Assembly: GCF_029227915.1 (NCBI RefSeq)
Contig: NC_079876.1
Location: forward strand, 7,938,001 to 8,002,000
Direction of reading: 5' to 3'
From: Hydractinia symbiolongicarpus
Taxonomy: Eukaryota > Cnidaria > Hydrozoa > Anthoathecata > Hydractiniidae
DNA: 64,000 nucleotides
Shown one piece after another: positions 14,022 through 24,008 of the stretch. The notes under the pieces are model-generated. The model was not told where the DNA came from, did not search any database, and was given only the letters and a program-made list of their open reading frames with translations. The position numbers and the translations under genes are program-made. Every line of letters starts with the position of its first letter. The first letter of the stretch is position 1.

Positions 14022-15986
14022 AGTATACAAAGAAAGTACCCAGAGTGTAAACTTATTTCCCGAACGTTTTTTTAAATTATTATTTCACCACTAAAGCCCA
14101 TGAGACTTGTAGTTTTTAAAAATGTTTTCATTTTTGATGAGACGCTGAATAAAAGAAGTTTAATCGCCGGCAAACGAAAACCCGCCATTTCCCGTAAACT
14201 CCGGACTCGGCCCGCATAGTTAAAAGTATACAAAGAAAGTACCCAGGGAGTAAACTCATTTCCCGAACGATTTTTTAAAATATTTTTTCACCACTAAAAC
14301 GCATGAGACTTGTAGTTTTCAAAAATGTTTTCATTTTTGATGAGACGCTGAATAAAAGAAGTTTAATCGCCGGCAAACGAAAACCTGCGATTTCCCGTAA
14401 ATCCCGGACTCGGCCCGTATAGTAATGAAAGTACCCGGGATGTAAACTCATTTCCCGAACGATTTTTTAAATTATTATTTCACCACTAAAGCCCATGAGA
14501 CTTGTAGTTTTTAAAAATGTTTTCATTTTTGATGAGACGCTGAATAAAAGAAGTTTAATCGCCGGCATACGAAAACCCGTCATTTCCCATAAACCCCGGA
14601 CTCGGCCCGCATAGTCAAAAGTATACAAAGAAAGTACCCAGAGTGTAAACTCATTTCCCGAACGATTTTTTAAATTATTTTTTCACCACTAAAACGCATG
14701 AGTCTTGTAGTTTTCAAAATTGTTTTCATTTTTGATGAGACGCTGAATAAAAGAAGTTTAATCGCCGGCAAAAAAAAACCTGCGATTTCCCGTAAATCCC
14801 GGACTCGGCCCGTATAGTCAAAAGTATACAAAGAAAGTACCCAGGGTGTAAACTCATTTCCCGAACGATTTTTTAAATTATTATTTCACCACTAAAACGC
14901 ATGAGACTTGCAGTTTTCAAAAATGTTTTCATTTTTGATGAGACGCTGAATAAAAGAAGTTTAATCGCCGGCAAACGAAAAACTGCGATTTCCCGTAAAT
15001 CCCGGACCCGGCCCGTATAGTCGAATGTATACAAAGAAAGTACCCTGTGAGTAAACTCATTTCCCGAACGATTTTTGAAATTATTTTTTCACCACTGAAA
15101 CGCATGAGACTTGTAGTTTTCAGAAATGTTTTCATTTTTGATGAGACGCTTAATGAAAATGGTTTAATCGCCAGCAAACGAAAACCCGCGATTTCCCGTA
15201 AATCCCGGGCTTGGCCCGTATAGTCGAATGTATACAAAGAAAGTACCCAGGGAGTAAACTCATTTCCCGAACAATTTTTTAAATTATATTTTCACCACTA
15301 AGTACCCAGGGAGTAAACTCATTTCCGGAACGATTTTTTAAATTATTTTTTCACCACTGGAACGCATGAGACTTGTAGTTTTCAGAAATGTTTTCATTTT
15401 TGATGAGACGCTTAATGAAAATGGTTTAATCGCCAGCAAACGAAAACCCGCGATTTCCCGTAAATCCCGGGCTTGGCCCGTATAGTCGAATGTATACAAA
15501 GAAAGTACCCTGTGAGTAAACTCATTTCCCGAACGATTTTTTAAATTTTTTTTTCACCACTAAAACGCATGAGACTTGTAGTTTTCAAAAATGTTTTCAT
15601 TTTTGATGAGACGCTTAATGAAAGAGGTTTAATCGCCGGCAACCGGAATCCCGCGTTTTCCCGTAAATCCGGGGCTTGGCCCGTATAGTCGAATGTATAC
15701 AAAGAAAGTACCCAGGGAGTAAACTCCGTTTCCCGAACGATTTTTTAAATTTTTTTTTCACCACTAAAACGCATGAGACTTGTAGTTTTCAAAAAATTTT
15801 TCATTTTTGATGAGACGCTTAATGAAAGTGGTTTAATCGCCAGCAAACGAAAACCCGCGATTTCCCGTAAATCCCGGGATTGGCCCGTATAGTCAAAAGT
15901 ATACAAAGAAAGTATCCAGGGACTAAACTCATTTCCCGAACGATTTTTTATATTATTTTTTTACCACTAAACGCATGAGACTTGTA
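14022..15986 (-). repeat. Mixed satellite monomers, left arm
   Basis: About ten monomers without an obvious higher-order period. They pass from the GCCGGCAAACGAAAACC subtypes to subtypes with GTATAGTCGAATGTATAC and TACCCTGTGAG, which correspond to the TACTCACAGGGTAC subtypes of the right arm. The stretch includes the 59-bp truncated monomer at 15,242-15,300. No gene is visible. Confidence 0.85.
15242..15300 (-). repeat. 59-bp truncated monomer, left arm
   Basis: AGTACCCAGGGAG occurs at 15,242 and again at 15,301, only 59 bp apart. The join CACCACTA|AGTACCC skips about 144 bp of a normal monomer. Its private variants CCCGAACAATT and AAATTATATTTTC are the reverse complements of AATTGTTCGGG and GAAAATATAATTT found in the truncated monomers of the right arm, so this is the same deletion event. 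Confidence 0.93.
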
Positions 15987-17218
15987 GTTTTCAAAAATAT
16001 TTTCATATTTGATGGGACGCTGAATAAAAGAAGTTTAATCGCCGGCAAACGAAAATCCGCGATTTCCCGTAAATCCCGGACTCGGCCCGTATAGTCAAAA
16101 GTATACAAAGAAAGTACCCAGGGACTAAACTCATTTCCCGAACGATTTTTTATATTATTTTTTTACCACTAAACGCATGAGACTTGTAGTTTTTAAAAAT
16201 TTTTTCATATTTGATGGGACGCTGAATAAAAGAAGTTTAATCGCCGGCAAACGAAAATCCGCGATTTCCCGTAAATCCCGGACTCGGCCCGTATAGTCAA
16301 AAGTATACAAAGAAAGTACCCATGGAGTAAACTCATTTCCCGAACGATTTTTTAAATTTTTTTTTCACCACTAAAACGCATGAGACTTGTAGTTTTCAAA
16401 AATGTTTTCATTTTTGATGAGACGCTTAATGAAAAAGGTTTAATCGCCGGCAAACGAAATCCTGCGTTTTCCCGTAAATCCGGGGCTTGGCCCGTATTGT
16501 CGAATGTATACAAAGAAAGTACCCAGGGAGTAAACTCCGTTTCCCGAACGATTTTTTAAATTTTTTTTCACCACTAAAACGCATGAGACTTGTAGTTTTC
16601 AAAAATGTTTTCATTTTTGATGAGACGCTTAATGAAAGAGGTTTAATCGCCGGCAAACGAAATCCCGCGTTTTCCCGTAAATCCGGGGCTTGGCCCGTAT
16701 AGTCGAATGTATACAAAGAAAGTACCCAGGGAGTAAACTCCGTTTCCCGAACGATTTTTTAAATTTTTTTTTCACCACTAAAACGCATGAGACTTGTAGT
16801 TTTCAAAAAATTTTTCATTTTTGATGAGACGCTTAATGAAAGTGGTTTAATCGCCAGCAAACGAAAACCCGCGATTTCCCGTAAATCCCGGGATTGGCCC
16901 GTATAGTCAAAAGTATACAAAGAAAGTACCCAGGGACTAAACTCATTTCCCGAACGATTTTTTATATTATTTTTTTACCACTAAACGCATGAGACTTGTA
17001 GTTTTCAAAAATATTTTCATATTTGATGGGACGCTGAATAAAAGAAGTTTAATCGCCGGCAAACGAAAATCCGCGATTTCCCGTAAATCCCGGACTCGGC
17101 CCGTATAGTCAAAAGTATACAAAGAAAGTACCCAGGGACTAAACTCATTTCCCGAACGATTTTTTATATTATTTTTTTACCACTAAACGCATGAGACTTG
17201 TAGTTTTCAAAAATATTT
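15987..17218. repeat. Dispersed copy of bases 1-1,232
   Basis: It holds the same order of subtypes as the start of the window: two ATATTTGATGGG monomers, then three monomers with CGCTTAATGAAA, then ATATTTGATGGG again. Agreement stops near 17,220, where this copy keeps CATATTTGATGGG while the other has CATTTTTGATGAAAC. It lies 15 kb from its partner with different monomers between, so it reflects either expansion of the space between them or segmental transposition within the array. Confidence 0.85.
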
Positions 17219-17810
17219 TCATATTTGATGGGACGCTTAATGAAAGAGGTTTAATCGCCGGCAAACGAAATCCCGCGTTTTCCCGTAAATCCGGGGCTTG
17301 GCCCGTATAGTCGAATGTATACAAAGAAAGTACCCAGGGAGTAAACTCATTTTCCGAACGATTTTTTAAATTTTTTTTTCACCACTAAAACGCATGAGAC
17401 TTGTAGTTTTCAAAAATGTTTTCAATTTTGATAAAACGCTGAATAAAAGAAGTTTAATCGCCAGCAAACGAAAACCCGCGATTTCCCGTAAATCCCGGCT
17501 TGGCGTGTCTGGTCAAAAGTATACAAAGAAAGTGCCCAGGGAGTAAACTCATTTTCCGAACGATTTTTTAAATTATTTTTTCACCACTAAAACGCATAAG
17601 ACTTGTAGTTTTTAAAAATGTTTTCATTTTTGATGAGACGCTGAATAAAAGCAGTTTAATCCCCGGCAAACGAAAACCTGCGATTTCCCGTAAATCCCGG
17701 ACTCGGCCCGAATAGTCAAAAGTATACAAAAAAAGTACCCAGCGAGTAAACTCATTTCCCGAACGAATTTTTAAATTATTTTTTCACCACTAAAACGAAT
17801 GAGACTTGTA
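17219..17810 (-). repeat. Divergent satellite monomers near the switch
   Basis: Roughly three monomers, two of which (about 17,400-17,810) carry several private changes: GATAAAACGCTG, CCGGCTTGGCGTGTCTGG in place of the usual CCCGGACTCGGCCCGTATAG, AATCCCCGGC, ACCCAGCGAG and AAAACGAATGAG. They have no close copy elsewhere that I could see. No gene is visible. Confidence 0.75.
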
Positions 17811-18225
17811 GTTTTCAAAAATATTTTCATATTTGATGGGACGCTGAATAAAAGAAGTTTAATCGCCGGCAAACGAAAATCCGCGATTTCCCGTAAATCC
17901 CGGACTCGGCCCGTATAGTCAAAAGTATACAAAGAAAGTACCCAGGGACTAAACTCATTTCCCGAACGATTTTTTATATTATTTTTTTACCACTAAACGC
18001 ATGAGACTTGTAGTTTTTAAAAATTTTTTCATATTTGATGGGACGCTGAATAAAAGAAGTTTAATCGCCGGCAAACGAAAATCCGCGATTTCCCGTAAAT
18101 CCCGGACTCGGCCCGTATAGTCAAAAGTATACAAAGAAAGTACCCATGGAGTAAACTCATTTCCCGAACGATTTTTTAAATTTTTTTTTCACCACTAAAA
18201 CGCATGAGACTTGTAGTTTTCAAAA
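17811..18225. repeat. Third copy of bases 1-416, ending at the switch
   Basis: Bases 17,811-18,225 match 1-415 at an offset of 17,810, including the diagnostic TACCCATGGAG and the TTTTTAAAAATTTTTTC variant. The match ends within the AAAA of the orientation switch. The same two-monomer block also lies at 15,987-16,402. Confidence 0.88.
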
Positions 18226-18234
18226 TCGTTCGGG
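18163..18234. repeat. Centre of the giant inverted repeat
   Basis: CCCGAACGAT at 18,163-18,172 is the exact reverse complement of ATCGTTCGGG at 18,225-18,234, leaving a 52-bp spacer. Outward from these decamers the two arms keep pairing as diverged copies of the same satellite, so the potential inverted repeat extends for up to about 18 kb on each side within the window. Identity between arms is imperfect because different monomer subtypes face each other. Confidence 0.8.
18221..18226. other. Orientation switch junction of the satellite array
   Basis: Left of this point monomers read CGCATGAGACTTGTAGTTTTCAAAA; immediately to the right the sequence becomes ATCGTTCGGG and continues in the reverse-complement orientation for the rest of the window. 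The left parent normally continues CAAAAATG and the right parent normally reads TTTAAAAAATCG, so the join cannot be placed within AAAA (18,222-18,225). That is a 4-base microhomology of very low complexity. The left monomer is cut shortly after TAGTTTT and the right monomer enters inside the A-rich stretch, so the join is not at a monomer boundary. It may be a true inversion join or an assembly join. Confidence 0.9.
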
Positions 18235-18485
18235 TAATGTGTTTACTCACAGGGTACTTTCTTTGTATACATTCGACTATACGGGCAAAGCCTGGGATTT
18301 ACGGGAAATCGCGGGATTTCGTTTGCCGGCGATTAAACCTCCTTCATTTAGCGTCTCATCAAAAATGAAAACATTTTTGAAAACTACAAGTCTCATGCGT
18401 TTTAGTGGTGAAAAAATAATTTAAAAAATCGTTCGGGAAATGAGTTTACTCCCTGGGTACTTTCTTTGTATACTTTTGACTATAC

Positions 18486-18496
18486 GGGTCGAGTCC
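18486..18496 (+). promoter_or_regulatory. Pol III B-box-like motif (example)
   Basis: GGGTCGAGTCC matches the tRNA-type B box GGTTCGANTCC at all but one of the fixed positions. Downstream, TTTT at 18,519-18,522 could act as a Pol III terminator. About 80 bp upstream, TTTTAGTGGTG (18,400-18,410) weakly resembles the end of an A box, but the spacing is longer than in tRNA genes. Only the GGGTCGAGTCC subtype has it; the common GGGCCGAGTCC subtype has two mismatches. A single near-match like this could arise by chance. Confidence 0.3.
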
Positions 18497-18676
18497 GGGG
18501 TTTACGGGAAATGGCGGGTTTTCGTTTGCCGGCGATTAAACTTTTTTTATTCAGCGTCTCATCAAAAATGAAAACATTTTTGAAAACCACAAGTCTCATG
18601 CGTTTTAGTGGTGAAAAGATAATTTAAAAAATCGTTTTGGAAATGAGTTTACTCACAGGGTACTTTCTTTGTATAC

Positions 18677-18692
18677 ATTCGACTATACGGGC
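18677..18692 (+). promoter_or_regulatory. CENP-B-box-like motif, one base short (right-arm example)
   Basis: ATTCGACTATACGGGC reads N-TTCG-ACT-A-TA-CGGG-N. The known CENP-B box is N-TTCG-4N-A-2N-CGGG-N, so all nine essential bases are present but the first spacer has three bases instead of four. The motif recurs in every monomer with ATTCGACTATACGGG, a large fraction of the right arm. It overlaps the dyad GTATA (18,671-18,675) / TATAC (18,684-18,688). Binding of any CENP-B-like protein is not shown, and the spacing difference could abolish it. Confidence 0.4.
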
Positions 18693-18700
18693 CAAGCCCG
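18688..18700. repeat. GC-rich mini-hairpin CGGGC-CAA-GCCCG (example)
   Basis: A 5-bp perfect inverted repeat with a 3-base loop directly abuts and overlaps the CENP-B-like motif. It is present in the GGGCCAAGCCCGGG subtypes; in the GGGCCGAGTCCGGG subtypes one pair becomes a G-T mismatch. Confidence 0.7.
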
Positions 18701-19614
18701 GGATTTACGGGAAATCGTGGATTTTCGTTTGCTGGCGATTAAACAACTTTCATTAAGCGTCTCAGCAAAAATGAAAACATTTCTGAAAACTACAAGTCTC
18801 ATGCGTTTTAGTGGTGAAAAAATAATTTAAAAAATCGTTCGGGAAATGTGTTTACTCACAGGGTACTTTCTTTGTATACATTCGACTATACGGGCCAAGC
18901 CCGGGATTTACGGGAAATCGCGGGATTTCGTTTGCCGGCGATTAAATGTCTTTCATTAAGCGTCTCATCAAAAATGAAAACATTTTTGAAAACTACAAGT
19001 CTCATGCGTTTTAGTGGTGAAAAAATAATTTAAAAAATCGTTCGGGAAATGAGTTTACTCCCTGGGTACTTTCTTTGTATATTTTTGACTATACGGACCC
19101 AGCCGCGATTTACGGGAAATCGCGGGTTTTCGTTTGCCGGCAATTAAACTTCTTTTATTCAGCGTTTCATCAAAAATGAAAACATTTTTAAAAACTACAA
19201 GTCTTATGCGTTTTAGTGGTGAAAAAATAATTTAAAAAATCGTTCTGGAAATGAGTTTACTCACAGGGTACTTTCTTTGTATACATTCGACTAGACGGCC
19301 AAGCCCGGGATTTACGGAAATCGCGGGTATTCGTTTTCCGGCGATTAAACCTCTTTCATTAAGCGTCTCATCAAAAATGAAAACATTTTTGAAAACTACA
19401 AGTCTCATGCGTTTTAGTGGTGAAAAAAAAATTTAAAAAATCGTTCAAGAAATGAGTTTACTCCCTGGGTACTTTCTTTGTATACATTCGACTATACGGG
19501 CCAAGCCCCGGATTTACGGGAAAACGCGGCATGTCGTTTGCCGGCGACTAAACCTCTTTCATTAAGCGTCTCATCAAAAATGAAAACATTTTTGAAAACT
19601 ACAAGTCTCATGCA

Positions 19615-20873
19615 TTTTAGTGGTGAAAAAATAATTTAAAAAATCGTTCGGGAAATGAGTTTACTCCCGGGGTACTTTCTCTGTATACTTTTGACTATAC
19701 GGGCCGAGTCCGGGATTTACGGGAAATCGCGGATTTTCGTTTGCCGGCGATTAAACGTCTTTTTTTCAGCGTCCCATCAAATATGAAAATATTTTTGAAA
19801 ACTACAAGTCTCATGCGTTTAGTGGTAAAAAAATAATATAAAAAATCGTTCGGGAAATGAGTTTACTCCCTGGGTACTTTCTTTGTATACTTTTGACTAT
19901 ACGGGTCGAGTCCGGGGTTTACGGGAAATGGCGGGTTTTCGTTTGCCGGCGATTAAACTTCTTTTATTCAGCGTTTCATCAAAAATGAAAACATTTTTGA
20001 AAACCACAAGTCTCATGCGTTTTAGTGGTGAAAAGATAATTTAAAAAATCGTTTTGGAAATGAGTTTACTCACAGGGTACTTTCTTTGTATACATTCGAC
20101 TATATGGGCCAAGCCCGGGATTTACGGGAAATCGTGGATTTTCGTTTGCTGGCGATTAAACCACTTTCATTAAGCGTCTCAGCAAAAATGAAAACATTTC
20201 TGAAAACTACAAGTCTCATGCGTTTTAGTGGTGAAAAAATAATTTAAAAAATCGTTCGGGAAATGAGTTTACTCCCGGGGTACTTTCTCTGTATACTTTT
20301 GACTATACGGGCCGAGTCCGGGATTTACGGGAAATCGCGGATTTTCGTTTGCCGGCGATTAAACGTCTTTTTTTCAGCGTCCCATCAAATATGAAAATAT
20401 TTTTGAAAACTACAAGTCTCATGCGTTTAGTGGTAAAAAAATAATATAAAAAATCGTTCGGGAAATGAGTTTACTCCCTGGGTACTTTCTTTGTATACTT
20501 TTGACTATACGGGTCGAGTCCGGGGTTTACGGGAAATGGCGGGTTTTCGTTTGCCGGCGATTAAACTTCTTTTATTCAGCGTTTCATCAAAAATGAAAAC
20601 ATTTTTGAAAACCACAAGTCTCATGCGTTTTAGTGGTGAAAAGATAATTTAAAAAATCGTTTTGGAAATGAGTTTACTCACAGGGTACTTTCTTTGTATA
20701 CATTCGACTATATGGGCCAAGCCCGGGATTTACGGGAAATCGTGGATTTTCGTTTGCTGGCGATTAAACCACTTTCATTAAGCGTCTCAGCAAAAATGAA
20801 AACATTTCTGAAAACTACAAGTCTCATGCGTTTTAGTGGTGAAAAAATAATTTAAAAAATCGTTCGGGAAATG
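19615..20873. repeat. 608-bp trimer repeat, two copies
   Basis: The variant CTTTCTCTGTATAC recurs 608 bp apart (19,673 and 20,281), as does the private ACTATATGGGCC. Copies run from about 19,615 and 20,223; similarity ends near 20,873, where AAATGAG becomes AAATGTG. Confidence 0.87.
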
Positions 20874-22472
20874 TGTTTACTCACAGGGTACTTTCTTTGT
20901 ATACATTGGACTATACGGGCCAAGCCCGGGATTTACGGGAAATCGTGGATTTTCGTTTGCTGGCGATTAAACCACTTTCATTAGGCGTCTCAGCAAAAAT
21001 GAAAACATTTCTGAAAACTACAAGTCTCATGCGTTTTAGTGGTGAAAAAATAATTTAAAAAATCGTTCGGGAAATGTGTTTACTCACAGGGTACTTTCTT
21101 TGTATACATTCGACTATACGGGCCAAGCCCGGGATTTACGGGAAATCGCGGGATTTCGTTTGCCGGCGATTAAAACTCTTTCATTAAGCGTCTCATCAAA
21201 AATGAAAACATTTTTGAAAACTACAAGTCTCATGCGTTTTAGTGGTGAAAAAATAATTTAAAAAATCGTTCGGGAAATGAGTTTACTCCCTGGGTACTTT
21301 CTTTGTATACTTTTGACTATACGGGTCGAGTCCGGGGTTTACGGGAAATGGCGGGTTTTCGTTTGCCGGCGATTAAACTTCTTTTATTCAGCGTCTCATC
21401 AAAAATGAAAACATTTTTGAAAACTACAAGTCTCATGCGTTTTAGTGGTGAAAAAATAATTTAAAAAATCGTTCGGGAAATGAGTTTACTCCCTGGGTAC
21501 TTTCTTTGTATACTTTTGACTATACGGGTCGAGTCCGGGGTTTACGGGAAATGGCGGGTTTTCGTTTGCCGGCGATTAAACTTCTTTTATTCAGCGTCTC
21601 ATCAAAAATGAAAACATTTTTGAAAACCACAAGTCTCCTGCGTTTTAGTGGTGAAAAGATAATTTAAAAAATCGTTTTGGAAATGAGTTTACTCACAGGG
21701 TACTTTCTTTGTATACATTCGACTATACGGGCCAAGCCCGGGATTTACGGGAAATCGTGGATTTTTGTTTGCTGGCGATTAAACCACTTTCATTAAGCGT
21801 CTCAGCAAAAATGAAAACATTTCTGAAAACTACAAGTCTCATGGGTTTTAGTGGTGAAAAAATAATTTAAAAAATCGTTCGGGAAATGCGTTTACTCACA
21901 GGGTACTTTCTTTGTATACATTCGACTATACGGGCCAAGCCCGGGATTTACGGGAAATCGCGGGATTTCGTTTGCCGGCGATTAAACCTCTTTCATTAAG
22001 CGTCTCATCAAAAATGAAAACATTTTTGAAACCTACAAGTCTCATGCGTTTTAGTGGTGAAAAAATAATTTAAAAAATCGTTCGGGAAATGAGTTTACTC
22101 CCTGGGTACTTTCTTTGTATACTTTGGACTATACGGGCCGAGTCCGGGATTTACGGGAAATCGCGGATTTTCGTTTGAGGGCGATTAAACTTCTTTTATT
22201 CAGCGTCTCATCAAAAATGAAAACATTTTTGAAAACTAGAAGTCTCATGCGTTGTAGTGGTGAAAAAATAATTTAAAAAATCGTTCGGAAAATGAGTTTA
22301 CTCCCTGGGTACTTTCTTTGTATACCTTTGACTATACGGGCCGAGTCCGGGGTTTACGGGAAATAGCAGGTTTTCGTTTGCCGGCGATAAAACTTCTTTT
22401 ATTCAGTGTCTCATCAAAAATGAAAACATTTTTAAAAACTATAAGTCTCATGGGTTTTAGTGGTGAAATAAT
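20874..22472 (+). repeat. Mixed satellite monomers
   Basis: About eight monomers of subtypes seen elsewhere, including TTTGAGGGCGATT with GCGTTGTAGTGG near 22,170-22,260. No gene and no clear period of their own. Confidence 0.85.
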
Positions 22473-22686
22473 AATTTAAAAAATCGTTCGGGAAATGAGT
22501 TTACATCCCGGGTACTTTCTTTACTATACGGGCCGAGTCCAGGATTTACGGGAAATCGCAGGTTTTCGTTTGCCGGCGATTAAACTTCTTTTATTCAGCG
22601 TCTCATCAAAAAGAAAACATTTTTAAAAACTACAAGTCTCATGCGTTTTAGTGGTGAAAAAAAATTTAAAAAATCGTTCTGGAAAT

Positions 22687-22745
22687 GAGTTTACTCCCTG
22701 GGTACTCAGTGGTGAAAATATAAAGTAAAAAATTGTTCGGGAAAT
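22687..22745 (+). repeat. 59-bp truncated monomer
   Basis: GAGTTTACTCC recurs after only 59 bp; the join reads GGGTACTCAGTGGTG, one base different from the other copies (GGGTACTTAGTGGTG). The following A-rich part is ATATAAAGTAAAAAATTG, shared with the copy at 23,950. Confidence 0.92.
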
Positions 22746-23949
22746 GAGTTTACTCCCTGGGTACTTTCTTTGTATACTTTTGACTATACGGGTCGAGTCC
22801 GGGGTTTACGGGAAATGGCGGGTTTTCGTTTGCCGGCGATTAAACTTCTTTTATTCAGCGTCTCATCAAAAATGAAAACATTTTTGAAAACCACAAGTCT
22901 CATGCGTTTTAGTGGTGAAAAGATAATTTAAATAATCGTTTTGGAAATGAGTTTGCTCACAGGGTACTTTCTTTGTATACATTCGACTATGCGGGCCAAG
23001 CCCGGGATTTACGGGAAATCGTGGATTTTCGTTTGCTGGCGATTAAACCACTTTCATTAAGCGTCTCAGCAAAAATGAAAACATTTCTGAAAACTACAAG
23101 TCTCATGCGTTTTAGTGGTGAAAAAATAATTTAAAAAATCGTTCGGGAAATGTGTTTACTCACAGGGTACTTTCTTTGTATACATTCAACTATACGGGCG
23201 AAGCCCGGGATTTACGGAAATCGCGGGTATTCGTTTTCCGGCGATTAAACCTCTTTCATTAAGCGTCTCATCAAAAATGAAAACATTTTTGAAAACTACA
23301 AGTCTCATGCGTTTTAGTGGTGAAAAAATAATTTAAAAAATCGTTCGGGAAATGAGTTTACTCCCGGGGTACTTTCTTTGTATACTTTTGACTATACGGG
23401 CCGCGTCCGGGATTTACGGGAAATCGCGGATTTTCGTTTGCTGGCGATTAAACCACTTTCATTAAGCGTCTCAGCAAAAATGAAAACATTTCTGAAAACT
23501 ACAAGTCTCATGCGTTTTAGTGGTGAAAAAATAATTTAAAAAATCGTTCGGGAAATGTGTTTACTCACAGGGTACTTTCTTTGTATACATTCGACTATAC
23601 GGGCGAAGCCCAGGATTTACGGAAATCGCGGGTATTCGTTTTCCGGCGATTAAACCTCTTTCATTAAGCGTCTCATCAAAAATGAAAACATTTTTGAAAA
23701 CTACAAGTCTCATGCGTTTTAGTGGTGAAAAAAAAATTTAAAAAATCGTTCGGGAAATGAGTTTACATCCCGGGTACTTTCTTTACTATACGGGCCGAGT
23801 CCAGGATTTACGGGAAATCGCAGGTTTTCGTTTGCCGGCGATTAAACTTATTTTATTCAGCGTCTCATCAAAAATGAAAACATTTTTAAAAACTACAAGT
23901 CTCATGCGTTTTAGTGGTGAAAAAAAATTTAAAAAATCGTTCTGGAAAT

Positions 23950-24008
23950 GAGTTTACTCCCTGGGTACTTAGTGGTGAAAATATAAAGTAAAAAATTGTT
24001 CGGGAAAT
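23950..24008 (+). repeat. 59-bp truncated monomer
   Basis: It has the same join, TACTT|AGTGG, 1,263 bp after the previous one, as part of the 1,263-bp repeat. Confidence 0.92.

Larger units (their letters stand above)
2537..14431 (-). repeat. Monomers with the 11-bp deletion, left arm (set)
   Basis: In these monomers GTATAGTCAAAAGTATAC followed by AAAGAAAG is shortened to GTATAGTAATGAAAG, losing 11 bp and with it the GTATAC palindrome. The marker starts at 2,537, 4,351, 7,788, 9,602, 11,213, 12,623, 13,221, 13,819 and 14,417. The pairs 2,537/7,788 and 4,351/9,602 are the two copies of the 5,251-bp repeat. Most are followed by CCCGGGATGTAAAC. The coordinates span the set; ordinary monomers lie between. 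Confidence 0.9.
1..18225 (-). repeat. 203-bp satellite array, left arm
   Basis: This is a continuous head-to-tail array of a monomer of about 203 bp. Successive ATGAGACTTG starts fall at 191, 394, 597, 801, 1003, 1205, 1408, 1611, 1814 and 2017, giving steps of 202-204 bp. Landmarks in order are GAGACTTGTAG, a hairpin around CAAAAATG/CATTTTTG, GAGACGCTGAATAAAAG, TTTAATCGCCGGC, TTTCCCGTAAATCCCGG, CCCGTATAGTC, GTATAC, AAAGTACCCAGGG, TTTCCCGAACGATTTTTT and CACCACTAAAACG. I arbitrarily call the right-arm orientation plus, so this arm is minus. Nothing but satellite is visible. No gene was found: reading frames here are short, drift because 203 is not divisible by three, and recur exactly with monomer copies. 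The family is not one I recognise. Confidence 0.97.
18226..19614 (+). repeat. Mixed satellite monomers right of the switch
   Basis: About seven monomers of varied subtype with no clear higher-order period. One near 19,090 has GACTATACGGACCCAGCCGCG, a variant related to those at 43,006 and 45,891. No gene is visible. Confidence 0.85.

Noticed and set aside
18226-18424. Terminal inverted repeats of a transposon around the switch
   Set aside because: The inverted sequences are simply satellite monomers on either side; there is no distinct terminal motif, no target-site duplication and no internal gene.
18486-18522. A tRNA gene or pseudogene in the monomer
   Set aside because: Only the B-box-like bases fit; I could not build an acceptor stem, a D arm or an anticodon arm, and the A-box-like site is too far upstream.
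22687-22745. Independent deletions producing each 59-bp monomer
   Set aside because: All copies share the breakpoint and linked flanking variants, which fits one event followed by amplification.
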